Shown here one piece after another: positions 28,576 to 43,500 of a stretch of 64,000 bases of DNA. Origin of the DNA: Gadus chalcogrammus (Eukaryota > Chordata > Actinopteri > Gadiformes > Gadidae). The translations under genes were made by a program, and so were the position numbers. The stretch covers positions 11,587,075-11,651,074 of the forward strand of contig NC_079431.1 in assembly GCF_026213295.1 (NCBI RefSeq), given 5' to 3'. Below the pieces are notes generated by a model. The model had not been told where the DNA came from. It did not search any database and saw only the letters and a list, made by a program, of their open reading frames with translations. Within the stretch, counting starts at the first letter, position 1. Each line of letters starts with the position of its first letter.

Positions 28576-31500
28576 ATGAGGCGAAGTAAGGCTGAAGTGG
28601 ATCGCTATATCTCTTCAGTACACAGTTCGTCCCCTTCGCTCAAAGAGGTGAGTTGAGCTGAGCCGGTGGCTAAAATTAGCCGTTCAGCCATCATGTTTAT
28701 ACCAGCATGTGCTAAACGTTATGGCGAATAAGCAAGTTGTACCCACTACAAACATAAAGCTAATATGTTAACCTTACTGAAGTCTCTGCAAGGAGAAACG
28801 AGCAGAATATTGTGGTTCGTTGAAACGTTACCGTTTCTAGTTCACTATTTTGTTAGCTTGAGTCTTGACCGTGTCCTCCATTGGAAATGCGCGGTAGAAT
28901 CCCGAGTCGCGCTGCTTGATGTCCGCGATGTCTGGCTGTGGGACGTTGCCCCTGTCCTTTATTAAGTAGTTAACGTTAAACATGACTTAATATGATGTTA
29001 TTCACTACGCATATTGGTTCGTCGTAGCTTTCCGGTCGAATATGGTTTTCTGAGCTCGTTGAATTAATAGTCGTCTAGTTCAAACGACCATGTCCAACTT
29101 TCATGACTTGAATATCCTATGCTGTCATTTCTTCTACAGAAGCCAATCAAAGGCTTTTTATTTGCCAAGCTGTATTTTGAGGCGAAGGAGTATGAACTTG
29201 CTAAAAGGTAAGCCTTTTTTATTCAAAGGAAACCATTTGAAAACCATTTTGTTTCGGAGTTTGTTTAAATTTGCATGCGTACATTTTTGTTTTTTCTTTA
29301 GACATGTGTCCGAGTATCTTAAAATCCAAGAGAGGGACCCCAAAGCACACAAATTCCTTGGTCAGCTCTTTGAGAAAGAGGGAGAAGTTGACAAAGCAGT
29401 TGGATGTTATAAGGTATTTAATCACGTATACTGTAGCCATCTGCAATGCTTCCACTGTTGAAGGTAAACTACATTAAAGAGTTCTGTCTGTGTGTAGCGG
29501 TCAGTGGACCTGAACCCAGCACAGAAGGACCTGGTTCTGAAGGTGGCTGAGTTGCTGTGCAGTAAGGATCCAACTGACAGCAGGGCAGATTTCTGGGTGG
29601 AGAAGGCCAACAAGCTACTCCCTGGTAACCCAGCTGTCTTCAACCTCAAGGTGAGATCAACTGCAAGCTATTTTCAACCATTAAAAACAACATACCAATG
29701 TTAATATTAAATTAATCCTAACCCTTTGTTCAACGTCAATGCGTCACACTCTCTAGTCTGTAGCAGGTTATGCAAAAATGGAGCTGAATGCTGCTACTAT
29801 ACTATCGCTCCTGTTTTTTGGTTCTTGTTTTGTATGCATAGAACTGCAGTAACCTACAGTACATCACATGTAAACAAGACTAATGAGAAAGGCAAAGCTG
29901 GTTCAGATACTTTAATACAACTTTTAAAAAGATTGTCGTTTGGGCAATTCATCATTTGATCATGAAGCATTAGTTATCTTGTAGTAATTATTTCTATAAC
30001 CAATGATGAACGGCCAAATGCCAACAATATGGTATTCCTTTAGGCTCACGTAGCGTAACGTTCAGTCTCCCGGATAGAACATTTTGAACAGTTAATTCAG
30101 TAAGCCTTCATTCACTATAACACCAGTACAACTTGTTCACTCTTCTTAATTCTCCAGTCTTCTCTGTAGCCACAGACTTATTCTGTCTCAAACCTAAATA
30201 CCTAAATTTAACATCTCTTCCCGTCGTATTACAACTCGGTATATATATATACAGTATATTCTCATTTACTTTGGAGAATCGAATCGCAAACCCAATATCG
30301 GGAATCAAACCAAATCATGAGCTGAGTGAATGGTTACCCCCTCCATCGTCCTCGTACCCCTCATCTCTGTACATTTGTTTCCCTGATCAGGAGAAGCTGC
30401 TCAGCCGTCAGGGCCAACAGGGATGGAACCGCCTTTTCGATCTTCTGCAGTCTGAGTTAGCGGTGCGCCCAGCCGATGTCCACGTCAACATAAAGCTGGT
30501 TGAGCTGTACTCTAAAGATGGCCGCCTGGACGAGGCTGTGAAGCACTGCTTGAGCCATGAGAATAAGGGCCAGCTACGCAAAAGTCTGGATTGGAACTCC
30601 GTGGTGGCCGACACACTGCAGGTCAGCCATTATGTATTTTGGATAAAAAAAGATTAAAAGAAAAATGACGTTTTCACCTTTTAATCTTGCATTTGACTTG
30701 GCATATGTTTTAAGGAATACCTGGCCCAGCCCGGTGTCTCCAACAATGAAAAGCTATGTCGTCGCCTTAAAGGAGAGCTGCTTCTGGCCCACTGCAACCT
30801 GTTGAGACTCAAACTATCAGTCAGTGGAGTGCTGCCCGCACTTGATGCCCTGAGAAGGTAGGTTTAGTGTGTTTGCATACGCCCACGCAGACGGCATTAA
30901 ACCCAACTCTTTAAGATCTCCAAAGCGCCGTCTGGCATAACCCCTTTGAAATAAACCACATATAATGTATGTGCTTGTTTGTGTTTTATTTTTATTTATT
31001 TTTAGTTTTGATGAAGCCATGCGGTCTGTGAGTGCCACAGCAGGTGGCCAGACAGACGAGCTGTGCGAGGTGTTTGGAGAAATGCGAGCTCACCTTTACC
31101 TGCACACTGGTACCCTCCTACTGAAAATGGCCCAAGAGCGTGAGCAGAACTGGAGAGCTGTGACCGACTTGGCCACCCTCTGCTTCCTGTTGTCTTACCA
31201 GGTACATGCTTATAGGACCTAGAAAGGTTTCTATATTAAAAGTGTGACTGTTCCCGACAATAAAACGTAGCATACAGCACACACCCAGTTCGTTGGTTCA
31301 AAAGTGCACGTCATAATTAAACAGTGCAACTTTATAGTAAAATGGCGTTATTATACAACTGTATACATAGCCCCTAACAATGATGATGTCAGTGATTGAT
31401 GGCTGGTCAGTAGAGAACATAAAGGTAGAGGAAGGCGAGTGAGCAGTTGGATGGAGTTGTTCGAAAAGTTAAATATCAATTTCGCTTTCTCATTTTAGGT

Positions 31501-34500
31501 GCCCAGACCAAAGCTTAAACTTACTAAAGGAGATCAGTTGGCACCCCAGCTGTTGGAGCTGATGGCCAACGATAGACAGAGCCAGGCTGGGCACATGCTG
31601 CTCAACCTCAGCTCGGACCCAGGGGCATTAATCACCGAGGTCAGTCGAACAATCGTTTACCATTTCATCACTTTTCACCTCAAACAACCATCTTATGCTG
31701 CTTGTTTTTTTTCTTGACTTTGGAGTTGATGTATTCGAGCTGCCTTTCCTATTCATACATTGAACATTTTATTGTATTGTAGGTGGTGGAAGCGTTTGGT
31801 AATCGCATCGGGCAGGGCTCTCTTTTTGAGCTCCTGTTTGGAGAGCAGTCCTCCACAAGTGCCTCCTTCATGGCCAATGATGACTTCGGTTCCATCAACA
31901 CTCAAGTCCCAGAATTTTCCCAGCTGGCTAAGTGGGACAATGGTAAGTGGAGTACAGGGGTGTCCTCGACAGCACTTTACACAACTGCATGGTCGAGTCT
32001 GAATCTTCAGGCCAGACCTATTGAGGCCGAATGGTTCAAACCCTCGAAACTTCTATCAATCAATTGGCCTATCTGGATTTCCCACAGCTGTCTTTAGGCA
32101 AGCAAAGCGAATGCTAAATGACCCACCGTCTCTGACAACAAGTTGTATACCAAAATACCAAAACGTTGATTTTGGTATCTGCAAAAAAAAAATACAAAAT
32201 ATACAATATTAATAAAATATAGGCTGCTATGAGCTTTAGAAAAAGCCTTAGAAAAGACAGATTCCCCCCCACAAACCAATCACCGTATAACTCATAAGTT
32301 TTCCTTCTTGAAGCCAAACAATGCTGTGGTATCATTCATTTAGCCCCACCATGCTCCCAGTATATCCGTCCCTCTGTTAAACAAGCACAATTTTACAGAC
32401 GCGAGGATTCGATTAAGGAGACGACAACCAAATGTATTTTTTTATCATAGACTCAAATCATCGAAAGTTCGAGGTTACCACTAGTCAAGTTATTCTGCCA
32501 CTTTTAAGACCTTGCAAAAAAAGTAATATATGTGTAATTTGCTAGAACATAATGGCTCTCAATTGGTTCTGTTTGTGTTCTGTAGGTTCCATCATGCTCC
32601 ATGGAGGAGACTTGCAGCACCTGAGCTGGCTGGGCCTGCAGTGGACCTTGTTGGCCCAGAGGCCAGCCCTTCGAGATTGGCTCAAGCAGCTCTTCCCAAG
32701 ACTCAACCTGGAAACATCCAAGCTTGACACCAATGCTCCCGAGTCCATCTCCCTGCTGGACCTGGAGGTACTTTCCAGGGACTTGATGTTACTTTAAAAA
32801 CAAACCCTGTTTGAAAACCTGATCATATCTTCCAGCATTGGGAATCATCAGGTAGTAGTGTACTCCCTATATATGAACCCTGTTATCACAATGCAGGTCT
32901 GATGTGAAGGTTTAACTACTGCTTGAGAGGGCAGTCAAATCAAAGGGGTACACAAGGCCTCATTTGTTTTACTCATGTTTTATTCGTTTTGGTTGGGTTT
33001 CCACAATTTTATCAAACTACTTTCAAATGGGGTTTGACATTCAGACCTTATTCAAGCTCCAATTAAATTTCCAGTTTTTCTAAGAATGATACAGTATTTC
33101 GGTATAATCTTCTAAAAATCATGATGGTTCACTTCACATATAGGAAATCAAAACTATTCAAAGACTAAAAGTTGCTCCTGTTGAAGGTAGCTTCCATTCT
33201 GATATATTTAATCTTTTTTTCTCAAGGTGTTTGTGTGCGGGGTGGTGTTCTGCTGCCATAGCCAGCTCCAGGAGACTGCTAAGATCAGCTGTGTCGGCCA
33301 GCAGCCACTCAGCGAGCCCCGATGCCTTCCTCTTCCTCTACTCCGCTCCCTGTCCACTGATCGGCAGAGGGAGTGGTGGGATGCCATCTACAGTCTCATC
33401 CATAAACAAGCCCTGTACGTTTATTGAGAGATCTGCATGGGGCCACAATGAAGGCCAAAGGCATTCCAATTTTTTCAACTGACACCCTTTTACACCCCGC
33501 AAAATATTTGTATTTTTTTTCAATCCACCTTTTTTTTTTATGACTAAACTTTAAAGCCGAGGTGATGATATGAATTCCTTTCTGGTTGGTAAAAATAATT
33601 AATGGGTGTTTTTTTAATTTATGACATGGATACTATATTGAGGGTAATATGCTATAGAGTTTTGGAACTCATGGAAGATTCAGACCTTGGGTTATTACAT
33701 TCCTCAGAAGCAAAACTTCACGAACAATTTTCGATATTCTAGATGAGCTTAATAAGAATTGTCCACCTGTCGGACTCCCTCAGTGTTTTAGAAGTGCTCT
33801 ACATTGCATCAATTTTGCATTTATATTTTGCAGAACTGGCACGTCAGCCAAGCTGCGTATGGTTGTGCAGCATGGTCTGAGTTCACTCAGAGCAGGAGAG
33901 AAACACGGCTTGCAGCCAGCACTCGCTATTTCCTGGGCTCAACATCTCAGCCAGATGGTGAGCATGTATCCAGTGTTTAGCACCTAGCAGGTTACCCAAT
34001 ACTTGTGTGCATGCGTGTGCCTTCACCTTGTTGACGTTCGGTTAAAGGAAAAATCTGGTGTAAAATGGATCTGGGATATGTTTGGAATGATAACGAGTTG
34101 AATTGTTCGTTTGGGAGCAAAAAAGCGCATATAGGCGCATTCTTAAGTTCGCAAACTTGGAACGATTGGGGCAAGTCTCATGGTAAAAACTAAATCGCTA
34201 TTTTAAACAACTTAAAAGGCTAAAAGTAGCCCGAGACTTCTTTGGTAGTATAATAAGGGTCTTAACATATAAAACGAGGCATTGATAACTTTGTAAGTGT
34301 ACAGATTGTTTATTCAAAGGACATTTTATACACACAATACCATCAGTAGTTCACCCGTCGACCCCATCTTGTCTTTAAGACTCGATAAGTAGATTGGCAC
34401 ACAGACGTGTTGTACACGGATAGAGTCTTAAAGACAAGATGGCGTCGACGGGTGAACTACTGATGGTATTGTGTGTCTAAAATGTCCTTTTTAATAAACA

Positions 34501-37500
34501 ATCTGTGAACTTACAAAGTTATCAATGCCTTGTTTTACATGTTAAGACCCTTATTATACTACCAAAAAAGTGTCGGGCTACTTCTTGCCTTGTAAGTGGT
34601 ATGATATAGCGATTTAGTTTTTACCATGAGACATGCCCCTATCGTTCCAAGTTCATAGCGTTTTGGTAGAATCGGCTAAAAACAGCCAACTTAAGAATGC
34701 GTCTATTGTGCTTTTTTGCTCCCAAACGAACATTCCAACTCATACTAAACATCCCAGATCCATTTTACAGTGGATTTCTCATTTAATGTTGAATCTTAAT
34801 TTTTTACTTGGCTTTGATTAAAACGTTAGTATTTCTCTGTTTATAACTATGCTCAGACTTTTTACATAATCTTAATTTAACCAGATTTGTCTCATCAGGG
34901 CATGGAGGTGAACTCGTACTATGACCAGAAGGAATACATTGGCCGTAGTGTCCACTACTGGAAGGCTGCTCTTCCTCTCTTGGACAAGATCAAAAACAGG
35001 CGAAGCATACCAGAACCCCTTGACCCCCTCTTCATTCATTTCTCCAACAGAGATATCCAGGTAAATTATTATTTAATTTGATAATTTCTTTACAGTTTAA
35101 GACTATGTTGCATGCATACAAGACTGCAACAGTTAGTTTGTTAACTGCTGTTAACTTTTTCCTACTATCAGATCTCAATTGTGAAGGGCTATGAGGAAGA
35201 AGCCATGATAGGATTTGCATCTCTCTTGGACGTAGAGGGTAAGACGGAAGAAGCCATTTCCACCCTGGAAACGATCAATAACGTGTCATCTTCCTGGCAT
35301 CTTGCACGGGCAAGTCCAAATTTCAAATTACTTGAATGAACTAATTGTACTTGGGTTGATGTTGACCATTATTGTGTTGCCACTAGCAGATCAGCAGCAT
35401 TCATTTGTTTTGGTTTAAGTAGAGGCTGCCTTTCATTGATATTCTCCACAGATCTACCAAAGGCTGTCAGAGGAGGCAGGCAGTGGGGTAGAGGAGACAC
35501 AAGACCGCTGTATCATGTTCCTCAAGAAGTTCAGAACTTACCTGTCGAAGATCTACCATTCAGATGACCTGGAGCAGGTTTGTTGTGGACATAATTATGG
35601 GGTGAATGGTTTCCTCTAGAGGTATAAGTCAGTGATAAAACAATTCTACCCCAGCTGCCGATATCCATGGAAGAGGTGATGGACCTCTTGAATGAGGTGA
35701 ATCAGCAGCTGGAAGAGATTGGTGAGATTGCAGAGGAGAAAGAGGAGAAGGGAGGGGCCCGAAGAGCACCAACCCGGTCCACACCAGAAACTACCGCAAC
35801 TTTCTCCCGCATCAACTTCCCGACCACGTCGCCTAATAAAAGCACAGTTTCTCCCTCCAAAATACACCTGGTTGGTAATTTTTCATTTATAAATGGGTTG
35901 ACTAATTTAATAAACCTGTGGCTGATGTTTTCCATAACTTACAAGGTTTTCTTTACATTATCAACAGATGTCTCCTAAGACACCACCGCATTGGGTCGAG
36001 GATCAGAAGTCTCTGCTACAGATGCTCTGCCAGCAAGTAGAAGCTCTCAAAGTAAGGTTTTTTTATGTTGCATTTTTGTGGTATTGCAATCTGAGCACGC
36101 TAGCATGCAGTTTTGGTAGTCGCAAAATCTCGTGATCGGAGTCCTCTATTAAAGTCAAAATATGATTTACCGTAATCTCTGTGTAACCCTTGGGCATTTG
36201 ATCAATCATTAAACAAAAAAAACATGCGCATCTACAGTTTGAAAGAAAGGCTGAGACCTTTTTCTTGCCTTTTATCTATTCAGATGTTCTGCACATTGGT
36301 TGTGTAGTCTGGTGATAAATCACCCTCTACTGTACATTTGTTGTTATTGTGCAGCTGTGCGTGTGTAAAAAATAAGTAATAAAATGGGGCTGTAACTACT
36401 TTCCAACCACCAAACATGGATTGTTTGTGTGTAGGAACTCAGACGTATTTTCTTTACATTGTAGAATGAGGTCCACGATCTGAAGCACAATTCTAGTGGG
36501 AACCTTGGCTCCCCTCATCATCAGATGTATGGGGACAGCTATGGAGCCGACGGCCTACAAGAGCCCTACACCCCGGTACCGTCCTTTCAAGCACCACAAT
36601 TAACAGGTAGGGTTTCTAAATAAGTCGGTATTGTCAGTTACTTGTTTAAGCTATATGAGGTGACTATACACTTAGGTTACCCTCCACAGATTGCATCATC
36701 CATCTTTTCATGGCATGGAAGGCAATATAGCACATCTTTAAATCCTTTGGATCTGATCACAACTCTTCCCTGTTGGGTTTCTAAACAAGTAAAATGTCTG
36801 TTCTTTCTCAGATGCTACCACAGGGCAGTCTGGGTACTACAACCAGTCTCCAGTTTATAACTCTCAATATCCACCTCGCACATCAGCAAATGTGACCCCC
36901 ACAAAGGTAAGATAAGTAGTTGATATTCAGATTGCCATTTTGGACTAGGGATGCACCGATTTGTCTGAGATTCATCTTTCTCGGACGATACTTGCCTTGT
37001 TGACTGCCATCGGCCTATTTTATTTATTTTTTTACTTTTACTACATTCAATTAGTCTGCCTTTATGACTAAACGTATTGATGTTCTGTAAACCTTAGTCC
37101 AAACTAAACTCTATCTTGAAGTTCAAGTTCTGATCTGTACTCTGCATCGGCAAGAAAGAAAACAACAAAAAAAAAATTGTTAACCATCCAGAGGTCGCGT
37201 TAACCGACAAATGTCCGTCATTGACGGATATTTTTTAACTATGACGGAAAAATCTGAAGGCAGTCCGTCATTTTGACGGATTTTACAATGACCATTACCA
37301 ATAATAAACATAAGAATCAAAATCACAATTGAAGTTACAGGCAAGTTGTGACAGTTTTCTTACTCTACATAAGCTTCATTGCCGACACCAACTTTCAAAC
37401 TGAGCCGAAGTTACGGCAGTTCTGATGTTCAGTGGGTCGATACATTGTAGCCAGCTGAGCAAGTGTTCAGCTCCATCGCGCTCAAAGCCATGCTCCGATT

Positions 37501-40500
37501 TAAAACCATTAGCACAGTCCGAGATGTAGCCTAGGCTGCAACTGTGCTCAACGCCTCGCGCTATCCTACAGCTGACAGCGCGTTGAAGACCCACGGACTA
37601 GAGGCATTGGAGCGCGTCTGTGCCCACTACGGGTCACCGCGGGGTGCAGCTGCACCACTGGTTGAGAATGACCGCATGCAGAGGGATTTTCTCCCGATGA
37701 AGAGAGTGCTGGCAGGGTCGGGAAATCCCTCGTTCAGGGGCTCCTGTCGGCTGCTCATCACTTCGCTAGGGGAAATGTTTCCCAATTTTAGAGCGCTGGC
37801 TGAAGTGGCGCTGGTTATCCCAGTGTCAAGTGTTGCAGCTGAGCGCGGATTCAGCCTTCAAAATAACATAAAAACCGCCACGAGAAGTCGTCTGTCGGAG
37901 GCAAAGACGCAGCATCTAATGACAATCGCCTCGGCAGCAGTATCCATCGATACGTTTGATTTCAAGCAAGCAAGCACACTTTTCAAATCCATGCGGGCAA
38001 GAAGGAAAGTTTGAGCTGCCTACAGAAGATTACCAAGAATTATAAGTGGACTGTTCATTTTCACTATAATTGTCTTCGTTCAGCTAAAAATAGCCCATTA
38101 CAGCCCATACATCGTTCTATGTTAAGGCACAACAGCCGCAATGTTTTAAAAGCGGAAAAATCGAGTTCTCACCGTCAGAAAGAAATGCATAAATAAATTA
38201 TTAAATATTATTGAAACACGCTTGTTCTGTGAATTATTTTTTTTAATGGAAATAAGTCAATAAAAACAAGTGAGGCTATTGAATATAAGCATTATAGCTT
38301 AGGCCTAGGCCTATATTACCATTTAAAAGTTAAAATAAAATGACAGATAATAATGGACAATGACAGATTTTTTACGACCCTGTCCGTCAAAATGACGGAC
38401 AATGAAAAAGTGTAGCGCAACCTCTGATGCCATCGGCAAGAATATTGGCCCAGAATGTTAGCATTGGTGCATCCCTATTTTGGACCAGTGAGCTATGAAT
38501 CTTCTAATGCATATTTTTGTGTTTTATCACAGGGTTCCATGTACAACATGAATCGTATGCCCCCACAACCGCATATGTATTCCTACCAGCAGCCGAACCA
38601 CACACCACCAATGCAACCTGCACTGCCCTGCGTCTACCCCCCACAAGAACAAGTTTTCGGTGCACCTCTTCGCTTTGAGTCACCAGCAACCAACCTTCTC
38701 TCGCCGTATAGTGAGGAACATTACAGCCGTGGTTTAACTCAGCCAACAACCAACCTGCCCCTTCCTGAGCCTGGTTACTTTACCAAACCCTCTCCGGTTA
38801 CCGTTCAACCAAAGAGCATTGAGGGGAAAGCAATGGATTTTGGGAAAATCTCTTTTGGCCAAATAGCTTTGACTGACATCCCAAAGGTTCCTAGTCTTGT
38901 TGCTGGGCCAACTAGTCAAACTGCACAATCTTCAGATTTCAAATTCAACTCTAATAATTTCAAATCCAACGACGGCGACTTTACCTTCTCTGCTTCTCCA
39001 GCCAAGCACAGTGAGAGTCTGCTTGGTCTGCTGACTTCGGATATTTCCACTAAAACAGACTTTGAGCAGAAGCCTGGGACTCAGGATCAATCCACTAGCC
39101 AAGGGAGCATCTTCACATTTGGAACTAAAAATCTTTCTGGGTTCAGTTTCGCAAGTGCAACAACAAACACTGGAATTCCAGGCGCATTTGAAAAAGTTGA
39201 GAAGCCATTTAGTTTTGGGGATGTCAACAAGCCTATAGATGAAGTTGAAAAGCAACCTCAAGTCGAGCAAAATCAGCCACTGGAAAGTGACAATGACAGC
39301 ACCCAGTTAGAGGATGATGATGATGGTCCTCATTTTGAACCAATTGTACCTCTGCCCGATAAGATAGATGTCAAAACAGGTGAGGAAGAAGAACAGGAAT
39401 TGTTCTGTAATAGGGCCAAGTTGTACCGTTTCGAAATGGAGACAAAGGAGTGGAAAGAGCGGGGTATTGGAAATATAAAGATTTTAAAGCATAACATTTC
39501 AGGAAAGGTGCGAATCTTAATGAGGAGAGAACAAGTCCTTAAGATCTGTGCCAACCACTATATCAACGCTGATACCCTACTTAAACCCAATGCTGGCTCA
39601 GATAAGTCATGGGTCTGGAATGCCATTGATTATGCAGATGAGCAGCCCAAACCTGAACAACTAGCCATCCGTTTCAAAACTGCGGAGGAGGCAATGCTTT
39701 TCAAAACAAAGTTTGATGAAGCTCAACAAAATGTGCCCAAGTCACCAACAAAGCATTGCTTGCAGGAAAAGAGAGACGTGGGCTATAAACTGAATGAAAC
39801 CAAATCATCATTTGGAGCCCAGTTTGCACTTAAGGATGGGGAATGGGACTGCAATGTTTGCTATGTGCGAAACAAGCCCAAAGATATTCAATGTGTAGCT
39901 TGTCAGACCAAAAATCCACAAACTGTGTCAGAACCAGAAGGAACGACAGTCACTGACTCCAAACCACCACCCCCACTTGGAGGACCAACAGCAGCAAGTA
40001 GCTTCACTTTCAAATTTGGCACTGAGTCTTCAAAGAATAGTTCTAGCACTCCATTTTCAGGATTTGGGGCATTCGGTTCTTCTAATCCTCCATTTTCATT
40101 TGTTACCAGTGGTCAAACCCTGGCCGATACTGGAACCAGTGCATTTGGAGCTCAGTTTAATAAGAAGCAAGGTCAATGGGACTGTGATGCATGTTATGTA
40201 AGAAATGAGTCGGCCTCAAACAGTTGTGTTGCCTGTCAAGCACCTCATTCCTCAACAGCATCAGGTGTCAAAAAAACATCAGAAACCGCTGGTCCACCTC
40301 CAGACCCAGCAGCTGCCCCAACCACCGAGTCTCAGAGCTCTGCGTTTGGCTCGAGTTTCGGAAGCCAATTTGGGATGAAGGCAGGTCAATGGGACTGTGA
40401 TGCATGTTATGTAAGAAATGAGTCATCATCGACGAGTTGTGTTGCCTGTCAAACTCCTCAGGCCTCAGCAGCTGCCGTTGTCTCAGGAACATTCGGTCCA

Positions 40501-43500
40501 CCTGCACAAATGGCTGCTGGCCCAACCAGCAAGCCCCAGAGCTCTGCGTTTGGATCGAGTTTCGGTAGCCAATTTGGGATGAAACAAGGTCAATGGGACT
40601 GTGATGCATGTTATGTGAGAAATGAGTTCTCATCCAAGAGTTGCGTTGCCTGTCAAACCCCTCAGCCCTCAGCAGCATCAGTTGTCTCTCAAACAGCAGG
40701 CCCACCTGCACAAATGGCAGCTGCCCCAACCAGCAAGCCCCAGAGCTCTGCGTTTGGATCGAGTTTTGGTAGCCAATTTGGGATGAAACAAGGTCAATGG
40801 GACTGTGATGCATGTTATGTGAGAAATGAGTCCTCATCGACGAGTTGTGTCGCCTGTCAAACTCCTCAGGCCTCAGCAGCATCAGTTATCACAGAAAAAG
40901 CAGGGCCACCTACCCAAATGAAAGCTGCCCCAACCACCAAGCCTCTGAGCTCTGCGTTTGGCTCGAATTTCGGTGGCCAATTTGGGATGAAACCAGGACA
41001 GTGGGACTGTGATGCATGTTATGTAAGAAATGAGTCCTCATCCAAGATTTGTGTTGCCTGTCAAACTTTGAATCCCTTATCCAAAACGACTTCCCCTACA
41101 GCTAAAGCACCATGCCCTACTTCATCACTGGGAGCCATGTTTGCTAAGAAAGTTGGGGAGTGGGACTGTGACACTTGTTTGGTCAGGAACAATGCGTCGG
41201 TCAGTCAATGTTTGTCCTGTCAGACGGCTAATCCTAACCAAAGTACTAGTGGCCCTGGTACTTCAATAGGCATCAGTAGCTCAACATTTAGCTTTAGTTT
41301 TGGAGATAAAACTGCATCGAGTCAATCAGCTGTAACTACCTTAACTTCTGGCTTTGGTAGCAGCAACGGTTCTTCCTTTAAGTTTGGAGTGCCCCATTCA
41401 GAAATTCCTGTTACTACTGCTTCAAGCTTTTCATTTGCATTGCCCATCCAAGCTGGGGGATTCAAGTTTGGGGCTCAAGAAACTACAAATGTAGTATCTG
41501 CGATGAAAACTGGACCAGTGACTGCTTCTACAGTCCTCAAAAACTTAGCGGACCAACACAAAGAAACAATGTCTACACAATCTATTGATGGAACTAAGGA
41601 AGACGAAAATGCACTATTTACTGGTAGGCATGATGCATTCAGTTTTGCAGCCTTGGCCACCTCTTCCAGTGGGGACTTTCAATTTGGCCAGAATGATCCC
41701 TCTTTTAAGGGCTTCTCTCGTGCTGGCGAAAATCTGTTTTCATCCAACCAGGGGTCTCCAAGCAAGGTAGGCTCTTCAGCTGCCCAGGAAGAGGAGGACA
41801 TGTACAAGACGGAGGAGAATGATGACATACAGTTTGAACCTGTTGTTCAGTTGCCGGAAAAGGTTGATCTGGTCACGGGAGAGGAGGAAGAGCAGGTTCT
41901 GTACTCCCAGCGTGTTAAGCTGTTTCGTTTTGATACCGGCCTAAGCCAATGGAAAGAACGGGGCTTGGGTGTCCTCAAATTTCTCAAAAATGCTTCTAAT
42001 GGCAGACTCAGAGTTTTAATGAGAAGAGAGCAGGTCCTGAAGGTATGTGCAAACCACTGGATCACCACCACAATGAATCTCAAGCCTCTAGCAGGGTCAG
42101 ACAAAGCATGGATGTGGTTAGCAAATGATTTCTCGGATGGAGATGCTAGACTAGAACAACTAGCAGCCAAGTTCAAAACACCAGAGCTAGCATCGGAGTT
42201 CAAGCAAAAGTTTGAAGAGTGCCAGAGACTCCTACTAGATATCCCATTGCAGACACCACACAAGCTTGTTGATACTGGCAGAACAGCCCATCTCATTCAG
42301 AAAGCTGAGGAAATGAAGACTGGTTTAAAAGATTTAAAATGTTTCCTGACCGATGGGAAAACTAAACTCTGTGATGAAAGCGCAGCAAACCTCACACCAT
42401 CTAGCAATGTGATGGGGCTGACCGTGAAGCCCCACACTGAAGGCACAGGTCCTACTTTGGAATGGGATAACTATGATCTTAGAGGAGAACCTTTAGATGA
42501 CTCTGCTGACACTTCTGTATATGCTTCTCCTCTAGCAAGCAGTCCCGTTAGAAAGAACCTATTTCGATTTGGAGAATCCACCAGTGGTTTTAGCTTCAGT
42601 TTTCAGCCTGGCATCAGCCCTTCCAAGTCTCCTGCTAAGCTCAATCAGAGCGGAGTGTCAGTGGGCACTGATGATGAGCAAGATTCAACTCAAGATGAGG
42701 ACAAAGATGGTCAGTACTTTGAACCCATTGTACCCTTGCCTGATCTTGTGGAGATTTCCACAGGAGAGGAAAATGAGCAGGTGGTCTTCAATCACAGGGC
42801 TAAACTGTACCGTTACGACAAAGACCTTAACCAATGGAAGGAGAGGGGCATCGGAGAAATCAGGATCCTGCAGAACTTTGACACTAGACGAGTGAGGCTT
42901 ATCATGAGACGAGATCAGGTGCTCAAGATTTGTTGCAACCACTGGATTACAACAGCAATGAAGCTAGAAATGATGAAAGGATCTGAGAAGGCCTGGGTGT
43001 GGAGTGCTTTAGACTTTACTGATGCTAAAGATGGCAGAGTTGAACAATTGGCTGTGAGGTTCAAACTACAGGATGTAGCAAATTCATTCAAAGAGGTATT
43101 TGAGAAGGCCAAAAATGCACAGGATAGTGAGACACCAATGACCCCAGTGACTTCAAGAGTGGCCACTCCTCAGGAAACAATGCCAGCCATGACTACACCT
43201 ACACAAGTATGTGGAAAAGAAGCGATTGCCATCCTGGAAGAAGCCATTAAAGAGCGCACAGACCTGATTTCCGACAGTCAGCCATTGACAGCTATAACTT
43301 GCAGCCCTTCAAACCCTATGAAGATGGTGGTTTCTCCCCCCAAGTTTGTCTTTGGTACAGATACCCTCCAAAAAATCTTTGGCCCAACCAAGTCTTCTCC
43401 AGAGCCCGAAATAAATTCATCTAACTCCAGGACCGAAGATAACCTCAATGTGTCCCAGTCATCTGCATCCCCTGCATTCAAAATCCCAGAGAAAGGTAAG

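Larger units (their letters stand above)
36946..38477. mobile_element. hAT-type element in RANBP2 intron 19 with 8-bp duplication TTTTGGAC
   Basis: The ends TAGGGATGCACCGAT and ATTGGTGCATCCCTA are inverted repeats (one mismatch near the inner edge). Perfect 8-bp direct repeats TTTTGGAC flank it at 36938-36945 and 38478-38485. A second hAT element (37189-38426) is nested inside it, so the outer element is the older insertion. Confidence 0.92.

Noticed and set aside
40268..40882. 204-codon minus-strand frame in RANBP2 exon 20
   Set aside because: Antisense shadow of the tandem zinc-finger units; its repetitiveness mirrors the sense repeat.
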